Origin: Eulemur rufifrons
Lineage: Eukaryota > Chordata > Mammalia > Primates > Lemuridae
Reading direction: 5' to 3'
Assembly: GCF_041146395.1 (NCBI RefSeq)
Contig: NC_090986.1
Coordinates: forward strand, 46,412,001 to 46,476,000
DNA: 64,000 bases
Positions 1 to 10,990 of this stretch are shown here, in pieces (positions within the stretch are counted from its first letter, which is position 1; every line of letters starts with the position of its first letter). The notes beneath the pieces are model-generated. The model did not search any database. It saw only the letters and a list, made by a program, of their open reading frames with translations, and was not told the DNA's origin. Both the position numbers and the translations under genes were made by a program.

Positions 1-346
1 TTTCTTATTACTAGGAACTTCAATTGCATCAATGTGTGTGTCCTAGGGAAACTGAAATAAAGGCTACTTCTCTTGGCAGACTTAAAATGTCTAAGCTCTT
101 CATGAGTGATGGATATCAAAGACAGGATGGGAAATGAGAAGTAAAGGACCGAGGCTAGGACATTTTGATTATTTTTAACTTGATCTCGTAAAATAAGTGA
201 GATAACCAATGTTAACTGTGATACACAAGCTGCACTTTTTAAAACCAGCTTTTTAGATGCTTTTTATCATTCACTCGGAAATGGTTATTATTATTTTCTT
301 TAGTAAAATTGTTTCTAAAAACATTGTCTTTTTTCAACTCTTCTAG

Positions 347-514
347 GGGGGAAGAAGGGACAGTTTTTATGTATGCTTGATTCTCTGTGCATGATTGATG
401 GAGTGGTGTTGGCACTGAGTAAGGGAACCCCAAAGAGGAAAAGATATATAAGAATGGATAGACAAGGTCATGTGGACCAGAAGCCCCTTCTTAGTAGGAG
501 ATTCATCTTCCAGG
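347..514 (+). CDS. Candidate internal coding exon, product not recognised
   Basis: A 168-base segment sits between a convincing splice acceptor (pyrimidine-rich tract ending TTCTAG at 341-346) and a consensus donor GTAAGT at 515-520. One frame is open throughout: the segment enters with two bases of a split codon, reads 55 full codons and leaves with one base, so it is frame-preserving (phase 1 at both ends). It is visibly richer in G and C than its AT-rich flanks. The predicted peptide has a basic stretch (KGTPKRKRYIRM) near the middle. I do not recognise the protein family and see no signal peptide or membrane segment. No neighbouring exon was found within the window. It could be a real exon of a gene with very long introns, an untranslated or pseudo exon, or chance. 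Seen: splice signals and open frame. Inferred: that it is an exon. Confidence 0.3.
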
Positions 515-520
515 GTAAGT

Positions 521-3340
521 TTGGAGTTTCTGGTGTTTTCTCAATTCAAAAATGTGAAATCTCTTTAAATCCTAGTTTCTAACTCCACCCTTCCTTTCTA
601 AAAATTGAGTGTCTATCTGCAATGTGCAGGGGTGCACTTAGTGATGAGTATTGATGCTTTAAGAAGAGTTGTCAGAGCAGATGATTTACTCACCAAAGAT
701 TGCACACACATCACCGAGTGGACTGAGAGCCAAAAGTGACAAGCTTGCTTTGTTGTCATAAATGATTATTAATTAACAGATTAAGTAGAACTCACCATGA
801 CAGGCGATAAGGGCTAAAAGCAGAAGTAGTACCAAAATGTCCTTTCAGAATAATCAGACAGTTTCTAAGTGATACTAATAGATCTAGGTGACATTTTCAA
901 CATATTGATATTTTTCATAATATATGTGATAAAAATATAGTAATAGGTTTTATTATACCAAGTATATTTTCTATTAAACTACTAAATAAATGCTGTGCAT
1001 GTTTAAATTTATTTTATTTTTAAAATAAAATTGGACGTAGTGTTTTTAAGTTACATTTGTAAGTTTGTACCATTTGTAACATCGTAAGTAACATTTTATT
1101 TTAACACTGTCATGCTTGTTCATTTACATATATTTATATATTTTCTGTGACCATAGTAGTGGAAAGAACCCAGAGAAAATAGACTCCATTTCCTTGATTT
1201 TCATGATCATATTGTCCTTAAATCTTTCTTTTTTTTGCTTTTATTAAGTAGGGGTTGTGTTTTATAAAAGAGACCTGATTACGGTAACTCAAGAAAATAC
1301 AGATTTAGGTACTCTAAGGCTGAAATTATGCCTCAAAAATGTCATCAAGAAGCTGTTCTCCTTGTGTCTTTTGCTACATTTTCCTTAGCAATAACTGTTG
1401 CACTGACAATTATCACCAGCATTCCAGGAAAGAAGAGAAAAACATGGAGGTACCAGTTGACTTCTGCTTTCATTTCTTGGGCCAGAATTAAGTCACATGG
1501 ACACTCTTAGGTTCAAAGAGGTTTTAAAAATGCATGAGATTTTTAAAGGTTTCCTGTCTGTATTTTAAAGACAGAGTAAAAAGCCATTTGATGTTGAGTG
1601 AGCCAATCTACAGCATCGGTCACACATTCTTCTGTAATACCGCTGTACTGTTATTACTCTAAGTCCTTGGCTGACTTTTCCTATTCTACATTTACTGATT
1701 TCTCTGAATTAAAATTCATTTATATGCTACCATCTAATTTGTAGCTGCACTGGCAATGCATGTCAATCAAATTCGCAATTATATATCTATTGAGTTAAAG
1801 AAAACTTACAATTGAGCATTAAAATAAATGATTAGATAATGTGGTATATATTTTAGGAAGAAACTTACCAATGACAGGCTTTGCATTGGTTGATAAAGTC
1901 ATTTACAGTCTACACACTCACGGCCCTGGGGGGAAGAAAAACATTAATGACTGTAAAGAAGATATAAAGAATATCTTATTCATTCTCCTTCTGGAGTATA
2001 AAACTAGCTCCTCCAAATGCAGCTCCAACCTGACTATGACCTAAGGCAGACAGATATTTTTCTTCTCTCAGTGAGTTCTTATTTGTCTTGGTCCTTTCAA
2101 TGAGTATGTAATATGACTGGGAATGAGTATGTTATATGACTGGGAATAGAGGGAAATGGACAGTGTCTGCCTGTATAGTAGGTATTTGTCACGAAGTGGT
2201 CGATGTGAGGGGTGGGGTCAACATGATCACTGAGAGGAGCAAATGCAATATATTTATACGTAATCATCCTTGAGCACTACCCCACCCAGAGAACCTGGCA
2301 GCAAGATGACATTTTTTTCAGAAAACCTGCGTTAAATGAATGCCTTCAATGGCCTGAAAATTTGTGAGGGAGTGTGCACATTGTTTTCTAGAGCAATTCC
2401 ACTAATGAGTGGGATGTATATGTGACTAAAACCCATCCATACAGCTGACTCTATGCTAGACACTGGCCTAGAAATATAGCTTTCCAAATAAAGTTATAAA
2501 AAGAAGATATGTATGGTTTATACAGGTCATGATACTAACCTAGAACTAAAAACCGTGAATAATTTCTACACAGTAAATTCCTCATTTTACCAAGGGGGCA
2601 AAGAAAAGTTACTTTTAAAAAAATTACTGTGACAAATAGAGAAGTAAAGTTTTAAGTCTCTGTGACAGAATATCTATAGAGAGAAATTTAAATTAAATTA
2701 CTTATTTACTCATGTAAGCATCATAAGGTAGAAGAAAGACATCATCTTTACACCTCCAGATACATTGAAAGAGTTTGATGTCCCGAATGCTACTTCATTC
2801 GATTGGGTAAGGGGATGCTTAAGAGTCCTTTGTGTTTGAAAGTAGTATATTGGTCATAAATTGACAGCCAAGAAATCACATAGGACCACACATTTATTTT
2901 ATTAGGTTTACTTAATGTAATTAATTGAACCAACATTATGATTTCAGAACACAAATAAAAATCAACATTTCTAATTTCTCTTTCAGAGTCAGTAGCTCTG
3001 ATTATAGTACTTTCCAAATCTGCTTGGCATCATTAACTGGCATTGAACAGGCCCAGTGTCCTGTAGATTTGGCATGTGCTTTGTCACACAGGTTGCTTCA
3101 GTCATTTATTTAACCTGTCAGAAGCATACCTGAATATAAACAACAGCAAATAAGACAGACTAACATGAGGTCTGAATATCACACTATATATGGAGGAGAT
3201 AGTTTGATTAGTGGGATTATGTTTCAAGATGTTCAGTACATTGGAATTAGAAAGAATATATATTAATGAAATCAGGCTATGAGTCAAAAAGAACAAAAAT
3301 TCTGTTCCATGGAACTGAAGTACATTTGGTTTGTTTTATT
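521..3340. other. No recognisable gene or repeat
   Basis: This is AT-rich single-copy-looking sequence. Open frames of 60-75 codons occur (for example 1328-1510 and 1841-2044 on the plus strand), but none has a recognisable domain. The stretch around 1330-1540 has the look of an old interspersed repeat, but I could not assign it. The only clear structure is the short tandem duplication at 2101-2146, listed separately. Confidence 0.4.
2101..2146 (+). repeat. Tandem duplication of a 23-bp unit
   Basis: Two adjacent 23-base copies, 2101-2123 and 2124-2146, both read TGAGTATGT then A or T then ATATGACTGGGAA. They differ at one position. This is a simple local duplication with no sign of further expansion. 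Confidence 0.9.
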
Positions 3341-3346
3341 TGTTCT

Positions 3347-3405
3347 TTCTCTCTTCTCTCTCTCTCTTTCTGTGTGTGTGTATGTTTATTTGTGTGTGTA
3401 TGTGA
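3347..3405. repeat. Compound CT / TG microsatellite
   Basis: A pyrimidine tract of CT/CTT units changes into interrupted (TG)n with TATG and TTTATT interruptions. Open frames crossing it are low-complexity artefacts. Confidence 0.85.
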
Positions 3406-3526
3406 ATATCCTGCCACTAAAATGCATTTGAATACTGCTTGTATCTCTATATAAAGCCCTTAGCTCTCTGTTTCTTTACAGTATTAATAGTTCTCTGCAA
3501 TGAGCAATAATTACATCAGTATATGT

Positions 3527-3571
3527 GATGGTTAATTTTCAGTGTCTACTTGATGAGGCCATTGTGCCAAT
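3527..3571 (+). mobile_element. Short 5' fragment of an ERVL-type LTR
   Basis: About 45 bases beginning TGATGGTTAATTTTCAGTGT match the start of the LTR type (MLT2-like) that also occurs, complete and in the opposite orientation, at 9327-9783. The similarity stops abruptly at a CATTGTGCC sequence, and unassigned sequence leads into the antisense L1 downstream. Known family identity is from memory of the consensus, and the fragment is very short. Confidence 0.45.
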
Positions 3572-3714
3572 AACTACCACTCCAATTAACAAAAAAGAAA
3601 ATCACCACTGAAATTTCCTTATTCCAGTCAACAGTCTTCATACTGCATCTCCTCTAATTTCTATCACCTTGACTTGTTCTTACTTTTGAATAAAATCATG
3701 CAAAGTCTGTCTTT

Positions 3715-5085
3715 ATCCATTTTGTAAAATATTCACTATGAGTTTTTCATAGATGATGTTCTCTTTTATTCCCAAAATGTTAGATTTTTCTATCATGAAA
3801 AGATGTTAGAGCTTGTCAAATTCTCTTTCTGCATCTATTCAGATGATCATACAGTTTTTGACCTTTGCTATTGAATATGGTGTATTATATTGATTAATCT
3901 TTTTGATTTGCCACCTTCCCTTCTTTTGTCAAATCCATTTGGTAATGTTGTATAGTCATTTTTATATGTTCCTATATTTGCTTTGCTAGTATATTGTTGA
4001 GGATTTATATTTCAACATTTACAAGGGGTATCAATATGCAGTTTTTATGTGATGCCTGTATTTGATTTTAGTTGTAATACTGACCTTACAGAGTGAGTTG
4101 GAAAGTGCTCTCTTCCCTTTTAGTTTTGAAAAAGTTTGTAAAACATTTGTAATAATTTTACTTTAAATGTTGGCCAACTTCAGTATTGAAGCTACCTGGC
4201 TTGGAATTTTTTTTTATTGGAAGTTTTAAAATTACTAATTCAGTTTTTCTGCTTGTTATAAGCCTATTCAGACTATTTCTTTCTTTCAACTCTTTCAGTA
4301 GTTTATGTTTTCTAGAAATTTGTCCATTTCTTCTAAGTTTCTAGTTCATTGGCATACAATTACCCATAGTAGTCTCTCATAATCTATTTTATTTCTATAA
4401 AATCAATAGTTATGTATCTTTGTTAAATCTTGATTTCATTAGATCTTGTTTCTTCTAGGATTCTTTTAAATATCAGGTTATAATTTTTCCAATTTTGCTG
4501 ATATTTTCAAAGAATAAATTTTTGGTTTTATCCATTTAATCTACTAGTTTATTATTCCATACCTCATTCATTTCAGCATTAATCTTTACTGTTTCCTTCT
4601 TTCTGCTTGCTTTGTTTTTAGTTTGCTCTTGTTTTCTATTTTCTCAAAATAAAAAATTAAATTACAGATTTAAGGTGTTTAATTTCTTATAATATATACA
4701 CATATTAATAGCTATGAATTTCCTTCTAAACATAACCTTTGATGCTGCACACCATATGTTTAACTAAATTTTCTTTTTGTTTTCATTTATCTCAAAGGGT
4801 TTTCTATCTCCCTTGCAAATATTTCATTGGCTCATTAGTTATTTAAAAGTATGTTGTTTAATTTCCACATATTAGTGAATTTCCCAAATATTATTCTGTT
4901 GATTTCTAATTTATTTCCATTATGGTAAGAGAACATGCTTTGCATGACTTAATACCTTTTAAATGTTTGGAGACATGTTTTATGGCTGAGCATATCTTGG
5001 AAAAAATGCCACATGTATTTGAGAAGACATTTTATTCTGCCGTTGTTGGGCAGAATGTTCTATAGATGTTTGTTAGGTCTGTTAG
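3715..5085 (-). mobile_element. Old antisense L1 fragment (ORF2, reverse transcriptase and linker to endonuclease)
   Basis: Read on the minus strand, this follows mammalian L1 ORF2 from the linker downstream of the endonuclease into the reverse-transcriptase region. Recognisable landmarks on the plus strand are CTGCATCTATTCAGATGATC near 3830, the TGTTGAGGATTT block near 3995, TTTCCACATATTAGTGAATT near 4861 and TTGTTGGGCAGAATGTTCTA near 5043. Many substitutions, small deletions and stops leave no usable reading frame, indicating an old L1M-type copy. The element lacks both the L1 5' UTR and 3' UTR. On its right it ends within a few bases of the MaLR internal sequence. Confidence 0.9.
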
Positions 5086-5091
5086 GTCCCT

Positions 5092-6446
5092 CTACAGAAT
5101 CCAAAATTCACAAAACAAATCCCCTTATTAAAAGAATGTGTTCTGTAAAATTTGGATTCAGTCAAAAGACCACATTCAAGGATGAAGAAGGTCACATATG
5201 GCCCCAAGGCAGCAGGTTCCCTACTGGTCTAGTTGGTCATGCCTTGAGGTGGTCCTGACATCAGAACACAGTCCACACCACAACTCTCACAGGGTGGAGT
5301 CATGTGCCTGAAGCTCTCCCAAGCTGGAGTTGCACACTGATAGCTCTACTTGTTTGAGGTCCTGGCACAGACCTTGCCCCCATAGCTTTACCGGGCATAG
5401 TGGGGGCTCGGTAAGATGGCCCTGCCCCTATGGCAATTGTTTTCCTGAGCCCCAGGGTTTTTCAGAGTACCCTTTGAAATCTAGGTGGAGGTAGCCTGTG
5501 AGTCTGCATCCACAGAGTTAGCACCACATGATGGATACTGCCAAAGCTACTGCTTGTGTTTACTGGAGTTGTGGCCCAAGCTGCACCTGGGCCTGCCTGA
5601 GATATACTGATGAGGAGAGTGTTGTGCTAGAATGCCCAAATTTGAGGTGATCCTTGACAGTGAGCCCCAAGATCCCATCAGAAACCTGGGCACCACTTTT
5701 GAAATTGTTCTGCCCTCAAGGCCTTGGCATTCTGGGAATATGATAGTTGGGGCCACCAAGAAGATCAGAAATGTCTTTAGGGTCATTCTTCTATTGTCCT
5801 GATGAAGAGCATCTGGCTTCCTTCTAATCATACTAATCTCATAAGCAAATGTTTGCCTCTCCCAACCCTTATTGTTTTCTCCTGCACATACTTTTTTGTT
5901 ATTATTATTATTTTCAACCTCGCCAGGATGAGATTTTTTCCAAATCTTTAAGTTCTGCTTTCCTTTTGATTGTAAATTCTCTTTAATTTATTTCCTCTCT
6001 TCTCACCTTTTACTATGGCTTCTAAGAGAAGCCACGCAGCACCCTGAACACTTTGCTTAGAGATTTCTTTTGACAAATATCCTAATTCATTCTTCACAAA
6101 TTATGCCTTCCACAAAGCATTAGGACACAGACACAATCAGACCAAGTTCTTTGCCACTTTTTAACATGGATGGACTTTCCTCCAGTTTCCAAAAATATTG
6201 TTTCACATTTCTGTCTAAGACCTTATCAGTAGTAACTTTAACATTCATATTTCTACAAATACTCTGTTCATGATTACTTGGGTAAACTCTACGTAGAGTT
6301 AGGCTCATTCTACGCTGTCCTCTTATTCTGAGTCAACACCAGAATAGCCCTTATGGTCCAGACTCTATCCATTACCCAGTTCCAAAGCAGCTTCCACCGT
6401 TTTAGGTATTTGTTATAGTAGCACCTTACTTCTTGGTGCCATTTTC
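5092..6446 (-). mobile_element. ERVL-MaLR internal region (THE1/MST/MLT1-type), degraded
   Basis: The sequence resembles antisense MaLR internal sequence, with the GAAATCTAGGTGGAGG block near 5477, a CAAGCTGCACCTGGGCCTG block near 5577 and the internal-to-LTR transition ACCCAGTTCCAAAGCAGCTT near 6376. On the minus strand the order is LTR (6447-6825) followed by this internal segment, so it is the 5' part of a provirus. The 3' LTR is missing: the element stops near 5092, next to an L1. A minus-strand open stretch of 94 codons at 5547-5831 is a relic inside it. MaLR internals are known to lack a functional pol, and no intact domain was seen. Confidence 0.8.
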
Positions 6447-6825
6447 TGTCTTAATTTGCTTCTGCTGCTATAACAAAACATCACAGACTGGGTAACTCTT
6501 AAATAATAGGAATTTATTTCTCATAGTTCTGGAGGCCAGGAGTCCAAGATCAAGGTGCCAGCAAATTTTATGTCTGGTGAAGTGTGCCTTGTTGTTGTGT
6601 TCTCTGGAGGGGATGAACAATGTGTCCTCACATGTCAGAAAGGACACAAATGCAAAAGGGACTAACTGTGTCCCTCAAGCCCTTTTTCAAGAGCACTAAT
6701 AGCATCCATGAGAGCAGAGCACTCATGGCCTAATCACCTCCTAAGGGCCCCACCTCTTAATACTACCATCTCGGGGATTAAGTTCATATGAACATTGGAG
6801 AGACACATACATTTAAACCATAACA
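6447..6825 (-). mobile_element. MaLR LTR (MLT1/MST type), 5' LTR of the partial provirus
   Basis: On the minus strand the LTR runs from TGTTATGGTTTAAATGTATG to a terminus ending AGACA, giving the retroviral TG...CA ends and a length of 379 bases, typical for this family. Recognisable segments include the region equivalent to AGGTGATTAGGCCATGAG (about 6728-6745) and a TTGATCTTGGACTCC segment (about 6541-6555). The internal region begins immediately at its low-coordinate end with a CTTGGTGCCATTTTC stretch, the place expected for a primer-binding site. Confidence 0.85.
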
Positions 6826-6829
6826 TAGA

Positions 6830-7970
6830 CCAAGAAATAAATTAAAGAAGAAACTTAATTATAAGAATTATAAGAATATTTAATACAATATCAGCGGTCC
6901 TCAGTTATGTTTAGAATCACTGAAGATTGAGCACACCAGAAAGAAAATAAATTTTAAATCAAATTATAGCATTAGGATTTTGGTTTGCATAATGCCATGC
7001 ATGTTCATAGCATCTTTTGTTTTGTAGAGTAGAAAGAATTTCAACTTTTGTCTATTTATATATTGGGATAGTTATCAGTGGAGGTATAATACAATCAGGT
7101 TTTTTTAAATAGTTTCTTCCTACACTCATTATAATGAATTATAAAGCAGGAAAGAAAGACACCATTGTAATTCAATTCTCGCATGGTTGGACATTTTTTA
7201 ATCAACATAGCCATAGGGTGTCTAATTTTCTCCTTTTTGCATGATTCTTTTCTGTATTCAAAAACAATTGCAATTGAAAATGCTTATGATAATAAAGGCT
7301 ACATTTATTGAATTGTTACTCTGATCCAGGCTCTAAGCTATTATTATTATATTTTTGTATGCCTAATTTTTAAATATCTCTCTCACTCTCTTTTTTATTA
7401 ATCTCTTTCTAAACTCAGACTCTACATACAACCATAAAAGCTGCTGATTCATGAATATTCCACAGGCATTAATAATAATATTTGTTTTGGGGGAAAAAAT
7501 ACCTAGTCATAAAAAGTGGCCAAATCAAAGCCTGTAAATTCAGGCAGGGTTCAATGAAAAATAAATCAATCTTCTGTTATATGTTATATCATCATCAATG
7601 AAGAATACTGGAGATCATACTTCCCAACCATTTTATTCTATGATTAAAAATGGAATGCTGCTAAATGACATGACCAAGAGTATGCAACTAATTAATATAA
7701 AAGAACTATTAGAACTCATAGACAACTCTTAAGTTCAGTTATATTTCTCCTAAATAATATAATTATATGCTTTGCATTTTAGAAGAAATGATGTTTCTGA
7801 CTATATTAATATATAAAATATTCAAATTGTAACCCAAGCTAGGTCATTAGAAGTAACCACAGGTAGTTCATAGCAAATAACATTGTCCTTAGGTAAATAA
7901 CAAAATTTTACTCCACAGACCAGTGCAGTATTCAATAAATTACATGATATTTTTCAATACATTATTAAAA
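6830..7970. other. Unassigned AT-rich sequence with one MIR-like patch
   Basis: There is no gene and no long open frame. A patch at about 7288-7372 (CATTTATTGAATTGTTACTC followed by a CCAGGCTCTAAGC block) resembles the antisense 3' half of MIR. The remainder is AT-rich and unassigned. Confidence 0.4.
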
Positions 7971-7974
7971 ATAG

Positions 7975-8160
7975 ACTTTGTGTTAGATGGTTTTGCCCAC
8001 CTGTAGGTTAATATAAGTGTTTTGAGTAGGTTTAAGGTAGGCTAGGCTGATATGATGTTCAATACATTACGTGTATTAAATATATTTTCTACTTAGGATA
8101 TTTTCAATTTATGATGGGTTTATTGGAACATAACCCAATCATATTTGGAGGAGCATCTGT
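7975..8160. mobile_element. DNA-transposon end fragment (Tigger/MER2-like)
   Basis: About 185 bases match a Tigger-group non-autonomous element: a TTTTGCCCACCTGTAGGTTA block, GGTTTAAGGTAGGCTAGGCT, then a terminal segment with TATTTTCAATTTATGATGGG and ending GGAGCATCTGTA. The terminal part contains imperfect inverted halves around the GGGTTTATTGGAACATAACC centre. No transposase coding is present. Exact subfamily not determined. Confidence 0.65.
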
Positions 8161-8162
8161 AT

Positions 8163-8212
8163 ATGTGAATATATCTGTATGTGTGTGTATACATATGTGT
8201 ATGTGTGTGTGT
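8163..8212. repeat. TG/TA-rich microsatellite
   Basis: Interrupted (TG)n and (TATG)n immediately after the DNA-transposon end. Simple-sequence repeat with no coding content. Confidence 0.85.
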
Positions 8213-8263
8213 AATCATAAATAATTTGGGATTATTTCAAATATTTAAGGTGATTTAACATTA

Positions 8264-8621
8264 TTTTTTTTTTTCTTTTTTTCATTTTTTTTTTTTTTTT
8301 GAGACAGAGTCTCACTCTGTTGCCCAGGCTAGAGTGAGTGCCGTGGCGTCAGCCTAGCTCACAGCAACCTCAAACTCCTGAGCTCAAGTGATCCTCCTGT
8401 CTCAGCCTCCCGAGTAGCTGGGACTACAGGCATGCGCCACCATGCCCGGCTAATTTTTTCTATATATATATTTTAGCTGTCCATATAATTTCTTTCTATT
8501 TTTAGTAGAGGTGGGGTCTCGCTCTTGCTCAGGCTGGTCTCGAACTCCTGAGCTCAAACGATCCGCCCACCTCGGCCTCCCAGAGTGCTAGGATTACAGG
8601 CGTGAGCCACCGCGCCCGGCC
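8264..8621 (-). mobile_element. Full-length strepsirrhine-type Alu
   Basis: On the minus strand this is a complete Alu dimer starting GGCCGGGCGCGGTGGCTCAC at 8621 and ending in a long A-tail (T-rich stretch at about 8264-8301 on the plus strand). RNA polymerase III box A (around 8599-8612) and box B (8536-8545) can be seen. The right arm has the CTGACGCCACGGCACTCAC form, and the linker contains a TATATATATA-rich stretch followed by TAGCCGGGC, both typical of lemur and galago Alus. Flanking 14-base direct repeats GTGATTTAACATTA at 8250-8263 and 8622-8635 are perfect, so this is a recent, precise insertion. Confidence 0.97.
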
Positions 8622-8635
8622 GTGATTTAACATTA

Positions 8636-9326
8636 AAAAGAAATATTTGATGTGAGTCATCCCATTAGCAAATTAAATTAAAATTATGTAATTATCTCAA
8701 AAGATACAGGAAAAGCACTCAATATTTCAGACAACTAGAAGTGAACGAGAATTCAACCTACAAAAAGACTTATATCAAAAACCTATAACTATTTTAATAC
8801 TTATTGGAGAACTTGCTGTTCTGCTTTTACCTTCAGAAGCCTTCCACTAATTCCAAAGTTCTCCCTTTGGCCAATGATGGACAATTTTGGTTTTCCCTCC
8901 ATAAGACCTAAAAATGGGTCATATGAGGACATTAAACAATTAACTCTCAGCCGCTACACTAGTATGGACTGAAAATTTGCTCCATATTTCATTTATCATC
9001 TTTATTTATCTTCAGAATATTATCTAGTATTGCTCTTGGGAGGTTACATAATTTTTATAAATGACATTGTAAATTTCCCAATAATAAAATATTATTATAA
9101 AATTATATTTACACTCTTACATCAGCAATTTCCCAGATAGAAGTACAATCTAGAAATAAGTACTGTTTTCTCTATATATTAAATCTTCAGAGTTAATTCC
9201 AAAATTCTTCTTTCTTTAATTTCTTATTCTCTTTGTCTCAGCCAGAGGGCCTCATTTACTTATGTGCTGGAGTTTAGAATTCATTTGGCAGAAACAAACT
9301 GAACTGTGTTGTTCTGTCACAGTGGT
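8636..9326. other. No recognisable feature
   Basis: AT-rich sequence without a gene, repeat or splice-bounded open frame that I can identify. Confidence 0.4.
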
Positions 9327-9783
9327 TGTATTAGTCAGGCTTCTCTAGAGAAACAGAACCAATAGGATGCGTATATGTACAGAAAAGCATTTATTTAGCT
9401 TATGCTGTGTTGAATGCTGGCAAGTCTAAAATCTGCAGAGTGGTTTGACTGGCTGAAGACTAGGGCAGAGCTGATGCTGCTCTTTAAGTCCAAAGATCAT
9501 TAGGCTAAAGACATGGAAGAGCCAATGTTACAGGTCAAGCCTGAAGGCTGTGTGCTAGAAGACTTCCTTCTTTCTTAGGGGAAGTCACTTTTTTGTTCTC
9601 ACAGGCCTTCATCTGATTGGATGAGGTCCACCTACATTACGGAGAACAATTTCCTCAAAGTCCCACCAATTTAAATTTTAATTTCATCCAAAAATACCCT
9701 TATAGCAACATTCAGAATAATGTCATACCACCCAGCTAAGTAGTGTGGCCCAGTTAGGGTGACACCTAAAATTAAGCATCACA
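9327..9783 (-). mobile_element. ERVL-type (MLT2-like) 3' LTR
   Basis: Read on the minus strand the element starts TGTGATGCTTAATTTTAGGT and ends with GCCTGACTAATACA, with TG...CA termini. Landmarks on the plus strand are AGAGAAACAGAACCAATAGG near 9349, TCTGATTGGATGAGGTCCAC near 9611 and AATTTCATCCAAAAATACCC near 9680. It lies directly downstream (minus-strand sense) of the ERVL-like internal segment with a dUTPase, which identifies it as the 3' LTR. I could not find matching target-site duplications, as expected because the 5' half of the provirus is absent. Confidence 0.75.
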
Positions 9784-10990
9784 AGTCAACCCCTGGTCAA
9801 CTTGACACCAATGCGTATTGAAATAGAGACAATAACAAAGTGATACTTGCATCTAACATTATACAACTTTCCTGTGTACAACCAAAAATACACTACCCCT
9901 TTTCCCAGAAGAGGATAACAGGTCCTTGGATAAGGTTTACTCTTCTCCTTGATGCTCTGGAAGGTAAATACTATGATGTACAGTTAACAATATTTAAATG
10001 CTGATATAAAATCAATATATCTATTGCTACATAATAAAGGGATAAGAAAGGGAAGGAAACAAAGATATTAGTAGTATACACACATAATCATAACAAAATA
10101 AGGTAGAAATACTCATGACAATTACGGTCCTCAATTCTATATTTCATCACGTGGTCATAGCTGGTATTTATGACTGTCTTTTTCCACTACCCATTCTATA
10201 TTCCCTCTGCATTCAGCAAGCACATCAGCTAGTTGTGATTCTTTACCTGGTGGAGTGACCTAGTCTGGACAATTAGTAGGTCTGCCTGAATTGGGATGCT
10301 GTAGTTTCCCATTGATAATAATCATAGGTCATGGTAATAGTAAGAGACAGCCTAAGGAATCTTCTTTATTCCAGGCATATTCTTTTACCTCTATTGTGGA
10401 GCAGTAGTCCAATTTTCCCTTGGTAATCTGGATCAATCACTCCAGCCAGCACAGTAAACTCCTTTCTTTCCTGTAGATTCAAGAAGCATGAAGAGTCCAA
10501 AGTTGAAGCTGTTGTTATCTGTGCCAACTTTAGCCACCTTTGCAGTTTTAACCCAAGACTGCAGTCCGTGCTGAGAAAGAAAATAAGTAGGCAAAAATTG
10601 GTCAACCCAGCAATGCCTGAAATTCACATACATTGAAACTCTGTCACTTTTGAAGTGATCCTAGTCTTGCATTTAAGACATTTTTTTCCCTATCATAAAA
10701 TTACATCTTTATCTATCCCCCATCCCTGCAATACCAGCTGTGGCAAAGTGCTGAGGTTTGTTGGACACAGAGGTCTGCACAATCTGTTCACCCAAGCCAT
10801 GCAATTTGCATTGCTCAAACCTGCATCTGTTATGAACATTCACCTGCCTGCACACACCTGCTGCGACAGCTGCATCAAGAGGCTAGTTCTCACCATGGGG
10901 TATTTGGGTCCCCAAATGCCACTTGTTTTGCCAATTTCTCAAAATTCCCTTGCCAAGACCCCATGTTTTGGAGTCTGAAGGTGATAATTT
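9784..10990 (-). mobile_element. 3' internal segment of an ERVL-type provirus
   Basis: Internal retroviral sequence lies between about 10990 and the 3' LTR on the minus strand. The clearest evidence is the dUTPase relic at 10366-10605, placed close to the 3' LTR, which is the known HERV-L/MuERV-L arrangement (gag, pol, dUTPase, LTR, no env). A purine-rich AGGGG run sits next to the LTR boundary as a candidate polypurine tract. The sequence between about 9800 and 10360 has no open frame of note. The upstream end near 10990 is approximate, and no 5' LTR or gag was found. Confidence 0.65.
10366..10605 (-). pseudogene. Decayed ERVL dUTPase-like open frame
   Basis: A minus-strand open stretch of 79 codons contains, at residues 55-67, a clear dUTPase motif (G-V-I-D-P-D-Y-Q-G-K-I-G), the conserved turn around the uridine-binding site, followed by LLLHNRGK. 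A second frame (10433-10633) continues the upstream similarity, so at least one frameshift separates the N-terminal part. dUTPases hydrolyse dUTP to dUMP, and in ERVL elements the domain lies downstream of integrase. Length is well below a complete domain of about 130-150 residues, and the frame is broken, so no activity is expected. Confidence 0.7.
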
